A stretch of 64,000 nt of DNA from JAOAFZ01 sp964407325 (GTDB taxonomy: Bacteria > Patescibacteriota > Microgenomatia > UBA1406 > GWC2-37-13), in assembly GCA_964407325.1 (NCBI GenBank), contig CAYOVA010000003.1, forward strand, positions 40,221 to 104,220, read 5' to 3'. This document shows positions 1 through 8,449 of the stretch, in pieces. How positions within the stretch are numbered: the first letter of the stretch is position 1; each line of letters opens with the position of its first letter. Both the position numbers and the translations under genes were made by a program. Below the pieces are notes generated by a model. That model saw only the letters and a list, made by a program, of their open reading frames with translations, was not told the DNA's origin and ran no database searches.

Positions 1-450
1 ATCAATTTCAGCGGTAAAGTAGATACCTGGTGAGCGGACAATCTGCGAAATGATTGCGCGTTCGATACCGTTGATAATAAAAGTCCCACGATCAGTCATG
101 ATCGGCATGTTAAAGAAGTACACATCCTGTTCTTTTTCTGTATTTGTTTTTTTGTTTAAGAGTCTGAGTTTTAGGTAGACTGGTACATCGTAAGTGAGTT
201 TTTTGTCAAAACACAGCTGCGGATCGTATGCTGGTTTGCCAAAGTAGATATCATCAAAGAATAAGGTAAATTTCTTACCAGTGTAATCGTCAATCGGGAA
301 GAACTCAGAAATGATAGTCTTGAGGTCATTGTCAATAAATTGACTCCACGAGTTTTTCTGTACTTCTATCAAATCAAATTGTTTAAGGTAGTCTTCCGGG
401 GTTCCAAGTGTTATATGGGTTAGGGGTTGGGGTGTGTTTGTTTTGGCCAT
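1..450 (-). CDS. rpoB: RNA polymerase beta subunit, N-terminal part (runs off the window edge)
   Basis: Translation of the reverse strand from the ATG at 450 gives an open frame of 150 codons without a stop to the window edge. It matches the beta-subunit N-terminus: a start near MAKTNTPQPLTH, then FPIDDYTGKKF, the DVYFFNMPIMTDRGTFIING block and RAIISQIVRSPGIYF (protrusion/lobe start). The catalytic core and C-terminus lie outside the window. A consensus sigma-70 promoter lies upstream with a leader of about 50 bases, unlike most genes here. There is no clear SD before the ATG, and I chose this start by homology. It is divergent from the glycosyltransferase at 654. Confidence 0.95.
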   Translation of the reverse strand, partial: MAKTNTPQPLTHITLGTPEDYLKQFDLIEVQKNSWSQFIDNDLKTIISEFFPIDDYTGKKFTLFFDDIYFGKPAYDPQLCFDKKLTYDVPVYLKLRLLNKKTNTEKEQDVYFFNMPIMTDRGTFIINGIERAIISQIVRSPGIYFTAEID

Positions 451-508
451 TAGCTAAGGGCAAAAAATTTTGCAACAGAAAATACGCAAACTAGGGAAAT
501 GAAGTCTA

Positions 509-537
509 ATAATATAATACTCAAATACAAATGTCAA
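509..537 (-). promoter_or_regulatory. sigma-70 promoter of rpoB
   Basis: On the reverse strand TTGACA (532-537) is separated by exactly 17 bases from TATTAT (509-514). This is a near-perfect housekeeping promoter about 60 bases before the rpoB start. It is one of few in the window with a clear -35 box and a normal-length leader. Confidence 0.75.
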
Positions 538-653
538 TACCATTTATGTATCTTTCATGAGGTTAAATCCCCCGGTTGTTTGTCGATAAAAAAGATGTAT
601 TTATCAGTATACAGATAATTCCACCAAATGCAATATATTTAGTAAGATAATAT

Positions 654-2036
654 ATGCAGATACGTACACTCTTCAAGAGTATAGGGAAATACTCACCTTT
701 GCTTGTTATTTTTTCCTTTCTTGCGCTCAAATTCTCGTATTTTTACTACAAATACTCTGATACCTATGGCTACTTTATGCATGGGACCTATATTCTTCAG
801 GGGAAAATGTTGTATCGAGACATGTTTATGACGAATTTGCCCCTGTTCCCGTATATCTCTGCTCTGTATGTATGGTTGGTGGGGGACAACGTGTGGCTTT
901 TTACCCGTTTTAGTACCCTTGAAGCTGCACTGTGCGGATTTTTTATCTGGCTTATTGTACGGCGTTCTGTAGACTCGTTGTATATGCAGACGCTTATTGT
1001 TGCTGTGTATTTGTTTTCCGCGCTTATCCTCATTAATACCGAGTTTCAGTCCGGAATCATCACTGCAGCTTTATTTGCACTTATAACGTATTACCTCTAT
1101 ACCTCAAAAAAATATACGTTAAGCGGGATTGCACTTGGACTTACTTTATGCACAAAAGGGTACCTGATAGGAATTCCAGCGCTTTTGATTCTGTATGACA
1201 TTTACAAACGCCGATGGCGTTCCTGGATGTTGATAGTACCTTATTTGGTAACAATTTTTGTAATTCTTGCACCATCGCTTATTTTTGTTCGAGAAGATTT
1301 CTTTCGGAATATTTTTTTTACTGTAAACCGTCCCGAGAACCCAAATCGTCTTGGTTTGTACTACTATTTGCTTTTAGAAAACTGGCTATTCCTGATTACG
1401 TTTATTGCTGCGCTTATTAATGTGAGGAAAAATCCTGTTTTGGCGGTTTTTGCTGGTGGGTCAACGGGATTTCTTCTCTATTTTCAGGATGCCTACTACC
1501 CGTACTTTAACGCCGCCCTCCCCTTTCTCGTATTGCCAATTGCAGATACCTATACCAATCTAAAAAGAAAAATTTCTTCAGAAGGGGCAGCAGCAGTTAT
1601 CAGCGGTATTTGTATCGCTTCCCTGCTGCTCCATATTAATACATATATAGAACATTTCCCGACAAATCGCTTTGACAATCCAGAAAAGATGATAGAAGCT
1701 ATTCAAAAAGCCGACCCTGATGTTCTCTACGGGAGCCAGGATATTGTGCCGCTGTTATCAGCTTTAACTGATATTCCCCTGATGAATGGCATTATTGACA
1801 CGAACCCCAAAATATATCAACGGGGATTGTATAACACAGAAGAGATAACAGATGATGTATTTCGCCAGAGGACAATTGTGGTTTTATATGCTCATATCGA
1901 CCAGGAGGGGAACATCTATACTGAAAATTACATTACTAATTCTTCACGAATTCTAGAACAATGCTCTGTTCTTTATAAACAACCTATAAAAGGTGCCGGA
2001 GCAATTAACCACTATGTTGTTTTTCAATGCTATTAG
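654..2036 (+). CDS. GT-C fold membrane glycosyltransferase, PMT/ArnT-like
   Basis: This 460-residue integral membrane protein has roughly ten hydrophobic segments. The first extracytoplasmic loop carries an acidic motif (SDTYGYFMHG, about residues 35-44) followed by a DMFMTNLPLFPY segment. That layout is typical of GT39/GT83-like enzymes, which move sugars from lipid-phosphate donors to acceptors outside the membrane. The C-terminal 120 residues are a soluble extracytoplasmic domain. It stands alone between rpoB and a reverse-strand operon. A hexamer like GATAAT sits almost on the ATG, so the exact transcript start is unclear. Donor and acceptor are unknown. The superfamily is fairly sure, the substrate is not. 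Confidence 0.75.
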   Translation: MQIRTLFKSIGKYSPLLVIFSFLALKFSYFYYKYSDTYGYFMHGTYILQGKMLYRDMFMTNLPLFPYISALYVWLVGDNVWLFTRFSTLEAALCGFFIWLIVRRSVDSLYMQTLIVAVYLFSALILINTEFQSGIITAALFALITYYLYTSKKYTLSGIALGLTLCTKGYLIGIPALLILYDIYKRRWRSWMLIVPYLVTIFVILAPSLIFVREDFFRNIFFTVNRPENPNRLGLYYYLLLENWLFLITFIAALINVRKNPVLAVFAGGSTGFLLYFQDAYYPYFNAALPFLVLPIADTYTNLKRKISSEGAAAVISGICIASLLLHINTYIEHFPTNRFDNPEKMIEAIQKADPDVLYGSQDIVPLLSALTDIPLMNGIIDTNPKIYQRGLYNTEEITDDVFRQRTIVVLYAHIDQEGNIYTENYITNSSRILEQCSVLYKQPIKGAGAINHYVVFQCY

Positions 2037-2038
2037 TG

Positions 2039-2494
2039 TTATTTTTTTGATTTCTTGAAGTATTTTGCCTCGGTTTTTTTGTTGTTGGAGAAATTGCGCA
2101 TTTTATCGATAATTGAATCTAAGGTATTATCTGCTTTTTCAGGTGGTTTTTTTGTGGTGGCTCCAGAAGTTGGTTTTTTTGATTCACTTGCTGTTTCATG
2201 ATCGGATGAAATAACTTCTTCCACTATTGCAGTGACGGCAGATGTCACACTGGCTGCTTTCTGTGATGAATTCATTGAGCTTTCAAGCAGGGATTGTGTG
2301 AATGCCTGGATAGTATCAGTTAGCTGGTGGATCTGATCGGAGCTGCCATCTACAGATTCCATATAGTCAATGCTCTTTTTGATACATTTCCTACCCTGCT
2401 TTGTACCAACAGCCATAGCAGCAAGTCCACAAAAGGCAGAACCTACGGCAAAACCAAACCAAAACTTATTGTAACTTTCCTCATTTTTTTTCAT
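2039..2494 (-). CDS. YtxH-like small membrane protein
   Basis: This 151-residue protein has an N-terminal hydrophobic segment (FGFAVGSAFCGLAAMAV, about 13-29) followed by a basic KQGRKCIKKS stretch. That is the usual pattern of YtxH-type proteins, whose role is poorly known (linked to the envelope or stress in Bacillus). The rest is Ser/Thr-rich and then Lys-rich, and looks disordered. The start overlaps the preceding gene by 14 bases, so the two are probably co-translated. It is the last gene of the 6237-2039 operon. Confidence 0.6.
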   Translation of the reverse strand: MKKNEESYNKFWFGFAVGSAFCGLAAMAVGTKQGRKCIKKSIDYMESVDGSSDQIHQLTDTIQAFTQSLLESSMNSSQKAASVTSAVTAIVEEVISSDHETASESKKPTSGATTKKPPEKADNTLDSIIDKMRNFSNNKKTEAKYFKKSKK

Positions 2495-2741
2495 GTTTCG
2501 ATTGTGAAATCACATTTATTGCCCTTAATATTACCCTAAAGCCATTCATAAATCCGACAGCTTCCTGGAAACCCTGAGTAAGGCCAACTCCCATGGATTC
2601 GAAACCTTCGATTACCTTGTTGGCATTCCGCAATGTTTTTCTTAGTTCCCGGAGTGTAATAAACAGTTGCACGCCAATAATACTCACAAAAAATGTGGAA
2701 ACGGTAAGAATAATTATCAGCAAAATTTGAATTGGATCCAT
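2481..2741 (-). CDS. Small membrane-anchored protein with amphipathic helix
   Basis: This 86-residue protein has one N-terminal membrane segment (IQILLIIILTVSTFFVSIIGVQ split over residues 4-25), then a probable coiled helix (ELRKTLRNANKVIEGFESM). The shape is like DUF948 or short YtxH-partner proteins, which are often found beside YtxH, as here. A TATAAC hexamer lies 5 bases before the ATG, so it may also have its own leaderless transcript. No function can be assigned. Confidence 0.6.
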   Translation of the reverse strand: MDPIQILLIIILTVSTFFVSIIGVQLFITLRELRKTLRNANKVIEGFESMGVGLTQGFQEAVGFMNGFRVILRAINVISQSKHEKK

Positions 2742-2747
2742 ATAAAG

Positions 2748-3473
2748 TTATATTTCTAATTGTGCACCGGCTTTTTTAGCCCAGTACACGTTTGTCCTCA
2801 AAAGACTATCGAACGTTCCTGCATCTTCCCAGAGGCCGTCAATAATGGTAACTTTCAATTCACCTTTCTCACGATACTGGTTAATTACATCGGGAATCTC
2901 CAATTCTCCCCGTCCTGATGGCTGAACGTTCTTGGCGAATTGTGAGGCTCTATTATCAAGTATGTAAATACCTACCATAGCCACATCACTTTTGGGCTGT
3001 TCTGGCTTTTCTTCTATAGATAATACATTATTTTGCTCATCAAATTCAATCACGCCATATCGTTGCGGATCATGTACTTTCTTTCCAAACACATGCCCGC
3101 CTCCCTGGAAATTCTGGATTACCGGTGAAAAATCGAAGTCAAAGATGTTATCGCCAAGAATCATAGTTACGTTATCCTGTCCGATAAAATGCTCTCCGAT
3201 AATAAACGCATCCGCGAGTCCTCGTGGTTCATCCTGGATCTCGTAGGTAAAGTTGGCACCAAATTCTTTTCCGGAACCGAGCAAATTAAGAAAGTGACCT
3301 GCATATTCAGGGGAGACGATAATAAGAATATCTTTGATACCCGCCTGGAGGAGAGTTTCAATCGGGTAAAAGATCATCGGCTTGTTATAGACAGGCAGAA
3401 GTTGCTTTGAAGTAATTTTGGTTAAAGGACGAAGGCGGGTAGCTCTTCCTCCTGCAAGGATTATTCCTTTCAT
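2748..3473 (-). CDS. Sugar nucleotidyltransferase, short RmlA-like (glucose-1-phosphate thymidylyltransferase family)
   Basis: This 241-residue enzyme probably joins a sugar-1-phosphate to a nucleotide to make an activated sugar. The N-terminal motif LAGGRATRLRPLT is the nucleotide-binding loop, with Ala where most members have Gly. KQLLPVYNKPMIFYP supplies the conserved Lys, ILGDNIF is the metal/sugar site, and IEEKP is conserved. It is shorter than classical RmlA (about 290 residues), like the compact archaeal and CPR forms. The rmlBCD genes are not nearby. The base (dTTP or UTP) and the sugar cannot be read from sequence alone. It lies in the surface-protein operon, 7 bases or less from its neighbours. 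Confidence 0.85.
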   Translation of the reverse strand: MKGIILAGGRATRLRPLTKITSKQLLPVYNKPMIFYPIETLLQAGIKDILIIVSPEYAGHFLNLLGSGKEFGANFTYEIQDEPRGLADAFIIGEHFIGQDNVTMILGDNIFDFDFSPVIQNFQGGGHVFGKKVHDPQRYGVIEFDEQNNVLSIEEKPEQPKSDVAMVGIYILDNRASQFAKNVQPSGRGELEIPDVINQYREKGELKVTIIDGLWEDAGTFDSLLRTNVYWAKKAGAQLEI

Positions 3474-3476
3474 AAG

Positions 3477-3758
3477 TTAGGGGAATATGATTAGCTTTGC
3501 CAGGAATATTATGGTAAAGCCAATTAAGACATATTCGATAATGTTTTTAAGGTGTACCGTATTTTCAATAATATGGTGGTACATCCCCCATATAATATAA
3601 AACGAAGTGAATGCGAGCAAGATCAAAAATTCTACCAGGCGTTCACCTTGAAAGATTTGGAGCGATATGACAAAGAAAGCCCCTGCGGTAAAAAAAAGCA
3701 AATAATCAAAACGGTGAAGAGAAATTTCTTTATATAGATGTGAAATAAACTTTTTCAT
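3477..3758 (-). CDS. Three-helix small membrane protein, unknown function
   Basis: This 93-residue protein has three hydrophobic segments (about residues 18-36, 41-62 and 72-92) and a short basic N-terminus. I recognise no family. It sits between the CAP-domain gene and the nucleotidyltransferase gene, with 2-3 base gaps, so it is almost certainly co-transcribed with them. Confidence 0.6.
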   Translation of the reverse strand: MKKFISHLYKEISLHRFDYLLFFTAGAFFVISLQIFQGERLVEFLILLAFTSFYIIWGMYHHIIENTVHLKNIIEYVLIGFTIIFLAKLIIFP

Positions 3759-3760
3759 GT

Positions 3761-4678
3761 CTAGAGAATCTTACCTTGAGCAATTAGTAACAACCCGGTC
3801 AGGATAAATGCCAGGAACATAACGTGTATGAGTGTTTTACCCCCGACTCGTAAATGAATAATATTTAGTTTTACTGCGACAAACAGATCCAGTAGGAATG
3901 CTACAATCAGGAAGACGATAAACAGTATATTGCTGTTGAACAGGAATCGTGTGTAAGATGGTTTTGAAGCTGATTCCTCTGCCAAAATCTTATTGTTGTT
4001 TGAAGATACAGAATACTGAGGCTCCTTTGCCTGTGCAGTTTCAGGTTTTTCTATAACAGCTTCCTGGATAGGATTCTGCGGTTCTGCAGCCTGTACCTGT
4101 GATACTCCGCCAAGAGGAGTTCCAAACATCTGTACTACCAATGTTGTTTCTTCCCCGTTAAGCACGCCATTTACTATAGCAAAACCGATTTCGTTGTATT
4201 CCTTTCTTAGAATGTTTTCCCTGTGGGTTGGTGATTTCATCCAGGCTTCAACTACACCATCACTAAACATAAAGTTTTTTGCCAGATTCTCCCCAGCATA
4301 TTCATACTTATATCCGGAGCCTAGAATAAAACTCCAGGGAGTTGTACCATCTGGAGCATAATGGGACCAGTAATTTTGTGCGAACATATCCTCGGCCTTT
4401 TTTTGTGCAGCGCTGGCTAACTGGTCGTTGTAGGAGAGGGGAGCAAGACCTTGTTTTTCGCGTTCAGCATTGGTTAACTGATAGAGCTTTTCTACCGATA
4501 TATCGGTAGCATATCCAAGAACGTTATTCAGTGATTGTACCTGGTTTACGATAAAGCCAAATGCCAGGAAAAAAAGCATGTACGAAGCAAGCATGTGGAT
4601 ATGAAGGGCTTTAGCCTTGTAGTTATTCTTGTGTTTTGGAACAAAAAAATGATGAATATGGTCTATTAGTCCTTTCAT
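3761..4678 (-). CDS. Membrane-anchored CAP (SCP/PR-1-like) domain protein
   Basis: This 305-residue protein has an N-terminal membrane segment (about 28-47) and a CAP domain at about 62-200. The core motifs are NAEREKQGLAPLSYNDQLA, the HYAPDG His, YAGENLAKNF and AWMKSPTHRENIL, giving the usual two His and two Glu pocket. A Pro/Gln-rich linker follows, then two further membrane segments (about 245-265 and 280-300). Bacterial CAP proteins (YkwD type) are extracellular and of uncertain activity. The C-terminal membrane pair is unusual and would tether both ends, leaving the CAP domain outside. It lies in an operon with VanZ and lamin-tail genes. Confidence 0.85.
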   Translation of the reverse strand: MKGLIDHIHHFFVPKHKNNYKAKALHIHMLASYMLFFLAFGFIVNQVQSLNNVLGYATDISVEKLYQLTNAEREKQGLAPLSYNDQLASAAQKKAEDMFAQNYWSHYAPDGTTPWSFILGSGYKYEYAGENLAKNFMFSDGVVEAWMKSPTHRENILRKEYNEIGFAIVNGVLNGEETTLVVQMFGTPLGGVSQVQAAEPQNPIQEAVIEKPETAQAKEPQYSVSSNNNKILAEESASKPSYTRFLFNSNILFIVFLIVAFLLDLFVAVKLNIIHLRVGGKTLIHVMFLAFILTGLLLIAQGKIL

Positions 4679-5074
4679 TTATTTTAGAATAGCACGAACT
4701 TTTTTGGAATAATAGTCAGTATACATAACCACAACTGAAATTCCAATGAGGTCAATAAAAATATCGCGCAGCTGTCCTGTTCGGGTTGGCACAAAGGTCT
4801 GATGGATTTCATCTGAAAGAGCGTACACGAGTGCTGAAACAGCTGAAAAAATGACTATTTTCCGTCCAGTCCAACGAGTAAAAGTTAATGCGTAAGCTCT
4901 AAAAAAAAGAAAGGTTAACATTCCGTATTCGATAATATGAAGAGACTTAAAAAAGGCAAAATCTACAGTGGTTGATTCGGATACCGAAATGTTTTGTCTA
5001 GAGGATAAATAGAAGATAATTCCCATAAGCAGCACGGGGGGTAACCAAGACCAAAGCAACTTAAGCACCTTCAT
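4679..5074 (-). CDS. VanZ-like family membrane protein
   Basis: This 131-residue protein has four membrane segments and the VanZ family signatures: HIIEYGMLTFLFFRA, and DEIHQTFVPTRTGQLRD followed by a C-terminal helix. VanZ proteins are linked to low-level glycopeptide resistance in enterococci, but their chemistry is unknown. The start overlaps the end of the lamin-tail gene by 4 bases. A TATACT hexamer 5 bases before the ATG, inside the upstream gene, could give an extra leaderless transcript. Confidence 0.85.
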   Translation of the reverse strand: MKVLKLLWSWLPPVLLMGIIFYLSSRQNISVSESTTVDFAFFKSLHIIEYGMLTFLFFRAYALTFTRWTGRKIVIFSAVSALVYALSDEIHQTFVPTRTGQLRDIFIDLIGISVVVMYTDYYSKKVRAILK

Positions 5075-6237
5075 AAGACAGTATATCTTACCTTGAAGCG
5101 TACAATCAAGAGCGAAAGAACGGTCATTGAAAGAATAATGGCAGTTACAGCTGCAAAACGAATCGCAAAGAGTGAATAGGATGGAATAGTATACGGTACA
5201 ACGTGGAGAATATAGTCATGACCTTTTTGTGATGCTAATTTTGGGAGACTCAAGTAGGAGGGGAGATTTTCACTGACTGCCTTGCTAAGCGGAGAACGTA
5301 CTGCTGCTGGTTGTGAACTACTTTGTGTAAACGAAGTCGGTGTCACACGAGGTGCCTCTATTGTTACACAAGGCGTATTGATAGTCCTTTTTGTAGCGAC
5401 TTGCATACAGTACATCATGTCGGTTTTGCCAAATGAGTACCCTTTTTTACCCGAAGTATAGGTGTACGAGAAAACTTCTTCTTGGGTTTGGTTTAGCAAT
5501 CGTATAGTATCAGAGGTGTTGTTTAATATCGATGTGGGCAATTCAAGAAGAGCATAGGATAGGCCTGGAATTTCTAGAGTAAATTGAAACGGTCTGCTGC
5601 CGCCGTCCTTAACGTCATCTATATACCAGTTATCAAGAATGATTGTCTCTGCTTGTCTGTTGTAGAACTCAACCCATTCCACTTCACCGGTATTTGGGTA
5701 GGGATAAAACTCGTTTAGATCAAAGTCTGAAGATGATATAGAAGCTGTGTTTGATGTTGTTGGAACAGCTGAAATTGCAGCAGGTAGAGTTGGAGTTGCC
5801 GTGGGTGTTAAAACAAGGCACGCGGAGGTGTTGAGAGTCCCTTTTGTGATGAGATTCGTGACAATCCAGTTATTTCCACAACGTACAAATGCTTTATTAA
5901 AGTCAAAAGTGCTGGAATAGGAAATAGATTCAATTACCTCTGCACCTTTTGCAAGTGTAATAGTCTCATCCGCGTTATTGAGGATGCTGCTTGATGTAGC
6001 AATAAGGATTTCATTACCTGAGAGGATGGTGTCAGGTAAGCTGATCTTTTTACCTGTAGCGTCAGTTAGGGTGTAGAGAGAGAGCAGTTCCGGATTAGTT
6101 GAAGAATTTACGAGCTCTATCCATTCATATTCACCTCCGGCAGGGGCAGGGTAGATTTCAGCAATCTGCAATTGAGCATGAGAAACATGGCACAACAGGA
6201 GAAATAAAAATATAACGCTTATTTTATACCATAACAT
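5071..6237 (-). CDS. Surface protein with two lamin-tail domains and C-terminal membrane anchor
   Basis: This 388-residue protein starts with a signal peptide (VIFLFLLLCHVSHAQ). Two lamin-tail domains (LTD) follow: LQIAEIYPAPAGGEYEWIEL at about 22-41 and DFDLNEFYPYPNTGEVEWVE at about 172-191. Each is followed by the beta-sandwich pattern ending in KGTLNTS or KRTINTPC. A Ser/Pro-rich linker and a membrane helix (about 357-380) close the protein. Bacterial LTDs are extracellular and often occur with nucleases or surface adhesion; no enzyme domain is fused here. It is the first gene of the operon down to 2039. TATATT lies 9 bases before the ATG. Confidence 0.85.
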   Translation of the reverse strand: MLWYKISVIFLFLLLCHVSHAQLQIAEIYPAPAGGEYEWIELVNSSTNPELLSLYTLTDATGKKISLPDTILSGNEILIATSSSILNNADETITLAKGAEVIESISYSSTFDFNKAFVRCGNNWIVTNLITKGTLNTSACLVLTPTATPTLPAAISAVPTTSNTASISSSDFDLNEFYPYPNTGEVEWVEFYNRQAETIILDNWYIDDVKDGGSRPFQFTLEIPGLSYALLELPTSILNNTSDTIRLLNQTQEEVFSYTYTSGKKGYSFGKTDMMYCMQVATKRTINTPCVTIEAPRVTPTSFTQSSSQPAAVRSPLSKAVSENLPSYLSLPKLASQKGHDYILHVVPYTIPSYSLFAIRFAAVTAIILSMTVLSLLIVRFKVRYTVL

Positions 6238-6280
6238 AATATCATAAATATAACACAGGAGAATACAGTTTCAACCTCGA

Positions 6281-7525
6281 TTATTCAATTACGCCAAAGG
6301 GTCCGGAAAGCGAGTAGTAGTCCGAGACTTTCAAGTCAGGCCCGTAGATTGGGTCATTCATCACAAAATTTCCTCCATCGGTCTTTTTCAGCACAATGTA
6401 GTGGCTTCCTCCGCGCACTCCGGCGATTACGGGAACGTTTCTCCCCAGATACGAACTTATTTCACCCGAAGAAATGTTTTTGTAATTCTTACCGCCCCAG
6501 CTGCCATTAAAGTTGGAAGGATGGCACGCATACGCTGTCGGGTTACTGGTTGGGAAGCAAGCGGAAGAGGATCCACCATAAAAGTATTTTGGCTGAGAAG
6601 CAATAGTTGCGGGAGTCCAATCCTGTCCGTAAAACTTCATTACCATGGCAATACTCGTGATAAAGCACCCGACATCCAACACAGACTCTCCTGAATCCCC
6701 CATTCTCATACCAGCCCATCGAGCGTCGCGCTGGGACATATACCAACCGCCCTCACCGGTTCCCAATGACCCGGCTGCCACTGTTCCTACACCGGTAGTG
6801 GCAACGAACGATTTGAACGAAGCGATTTGTTTGGTGATATCGTCTATTTGCCTGCGGTATGCAGCTTCATCATTTTGGGTTACTGCAAGAAGCTGTCTCT
6901 TTCCTTCCTGCTGAGTTAGCAGTTCTCCCCGCAATGAAGCAAGAGTATCTTTTTGATCCGCTAATTCCTGCATTTTTTTCTCGCGTAAATCTTTCTGGTC
7001 CTGGAAATTGGACTTAGTCTGCTGAACCTGGAACAATAGTCTTTGGTTGTTCTCCTGTGCGGTTTTTTGGTATTTTACCCGGCCTAAAAATTCGTTTGCG
7101 TTTTCGCTGTCCAGGAGATATTCAAAAATGGAAACACGCTGCTGCTTGTATCCATCAACAACGTTATCGATCAGCGTTTCAGAGAGGTTGTTAAGGGAGT
7201 CATCAAGTCCTTCAATACGGTTGTTCAGCGATTCGATCTCTTTTTCCTTTTTGGTGATCTGCTCTTCTGTTTGGGTTACTTTTAGTTCTGTTAAATACAC
7301 CTGTGTATCCATGTACTCGATTTGGGAAGAGAGTGAATCTTTTTGCTTTGAGGTTTCAGTTAATTTCTCTTCAAGTTCTTTTTTTCTTTTTTCAAGATCT
7401 GCTTTTTGTGAGTTGCTGCTGCTTTCCTGAGAGGTTGTGGGTGTGGGAGAAGAATCCTGACCATATGCTAAGGATGAAAACGTAAAGACAGTAACCAGTA
7501 CTACAAAATATGAGATAACTCTCAT
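6281..7525 (-). CDS. Secreted coiled-coil protein with C39-like cysteine peptidase domain; probable FtsEX-controlled wall hydrolase
   Basis: This 414-residue protein starts with a signal peptide (MRVISYFVVLVTVFTFSSL...YGQ). A long coiled coil follows (about 40-235, rich in K/E/Q heptads such as ELEEKLTETSKQKDSL), then a papain-like C39_2-type domain. That domain has Cys in LDVGCFITSIAMVMKFYG, His in GGSHYIVL and an acid in FVMNDPIYGPDL. The coiled coil followed by a hydrolase matches PcsB, EnvC and RipC, partners of FtsEX in peptidoglycan splitting. The ftsX gene lies 36 bases upstream in the same direction. I chose the inner ATG because TACAAT lies 6 bases before it and the signal peptide starts there. 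The catalytic fold differs from the CHAP, M23 or NlpC domains usual for this role. Confidence 0.8.
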   Translation of the reverse strand: MRVISYFVVLVTVFTFSSLAYGQDSSPTPTTSQESSSNSQKADLEKRKKELEEKLTETSKQKDSLSSQIEYMDTQVYLTELKVTQTEEQITKKEKEIESLNNRIEGLDDSLNNLSETLIDNVVDGYKQQRVSIFEYLLDSENANEFLGRVKYQKTAQENNQRLLFQVQQTKSNFQDQKDLREKKMQELADQKDTLASLRGELLTQQEGKRQLLAVTQNDEAAYRRQIDDITKQIASFKSFVATTGVGTVAAGSLGTGEGGWYMSQRDARWAGMRMGDSGESVLDVGCFITSIAMVMKFYGQDWTPATIASQPKYFYGGSSSACFPTSNPTAYACHPSNFNGSWGGKNYKNISSGEISSYLGRNVPVIAGVRGGSHYIVLKKTDGGNFVMNDPIYGPDLKVSDYYSLSGPFGVIE

Positions 7526-7561
7526 AAGCTCATTGTACCTGAAAAAGGTATTAAATTTCAA

Positions 7562-8449
7562 TTAAGAAAGGTATTTTCTTGATGCCGTCAAGTTAGCGAA
7601 TATACCAATAAGAACGCCGAAAACTGTTGTTAAAACGAGTGCACTTCCAATAAAGAGCGGGTTAAATGGCCAGACTTTAAAGAGTGTTTGTCCACCTATT
7701 ATAAGATCAATACTTTGGATACCACGCAGGTAGCTTGACAGTGCTGGTGCTGCAAAAAACAAGACTCCCAGTAAGGTTCCAAATGAAAGCAACGATGCTA
7801 GCACTCCCAGCCAAAATCCTTCACTCACAAACGGTTTTACTATAAACCATTTACTTGCTCCAATAAGCTGTAATATCTCAATTTCTTCTTTCCTGAGTGC
7901 GATCTTAAACGAGGATGTGGCAACGATTACTACGGTGGCCATGGTTATGAGGAAAGCACATAACGCAAAAGTAGAATTGCGCACGGCGCCAGTAAGCGCG
8001 AGCAATCTATCGACGATAACTTTCTGGAACTGTACTTCATCAACGCCTTCCTTGTTTTCAAGAAAAGTTGCAATCTCCGGAAGGAATTCCGGTTTTTTGG
8101 CATAAATTTCCAGTGAAGCAGGCAGAATGCTAGCTGAAGTCATTTCGAGCAGGAGCGGATTGTCTTTTGTTAAGTCTTTATAGATGGAATACGCTTCCTC
8201 TTTGGAAATGTACTTTACCGAAGCTACTTTTCCCGAAGCTTCTAGCTCTTCCTGGACGGCGGCAATATCTTCATCAGGCATGTCGCTCTGGAAATACACG
8301 GTTACTTGAGGCCGAGTCTCCACATATCCCAACAATCCATACAAAAAGCTCATGGCGATAAAAATAACTCCCATTAGAAAGAGCGTAAAGTAAAGAACCA
8401 GAAGTGCTGCGAGAGTCTGATATGGTGTCCGTCTCCAGGAAGCTCTCAT
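7562..8449 (-). CDS. ftsX: Cell division ABC transporter permease FtsX
   Basis: This 295-residue protein has the FtsX layout: one membrane segment near residues 17-40, an extracytoplasmic loop to about 165 (VTVYFQSDMPDEDIAAVQEEL, then PASLEIYAKKPE), and three membrane segments in the C-terminal half. The conserved EEIEILQLIGASKWFI motif contacts FtsE. Together with FtsE it senses division status and switches on wall hydrolases outside the cell. Its ATG overlaps the ftsE stop by 4 bases. A strong SD (AAAGGAGG) lies in the ftsE tail, as expected for an operon-internal gene. Confidence 0.93.
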   Translation of the reverse strand: MRASWRRTPYQTLAALLVLYFTLFLMGVIFIAMSFLYGLLGYVETRPQVTVYFQSDMPDEDIAAVQEELEASGKVASVKYISKEEAYSIYKDLTKDNPLLLEMTSASILPASLEIYAKKPEFLPEIATFLENKEGVDEVQFQKVIVDRLLALTGAVRNSTFALCAFLITMATVVIVATSSFKIALRKEEIEILQLIGASKWFIVKPFVSEGFWLGVLASLLSFGTLLGVLFFAAPALSSYLRGIQSIDLIIGGQTLFKVWPFNPLFIGSALVLTTVFGVLIGIFANLTASRKYLS

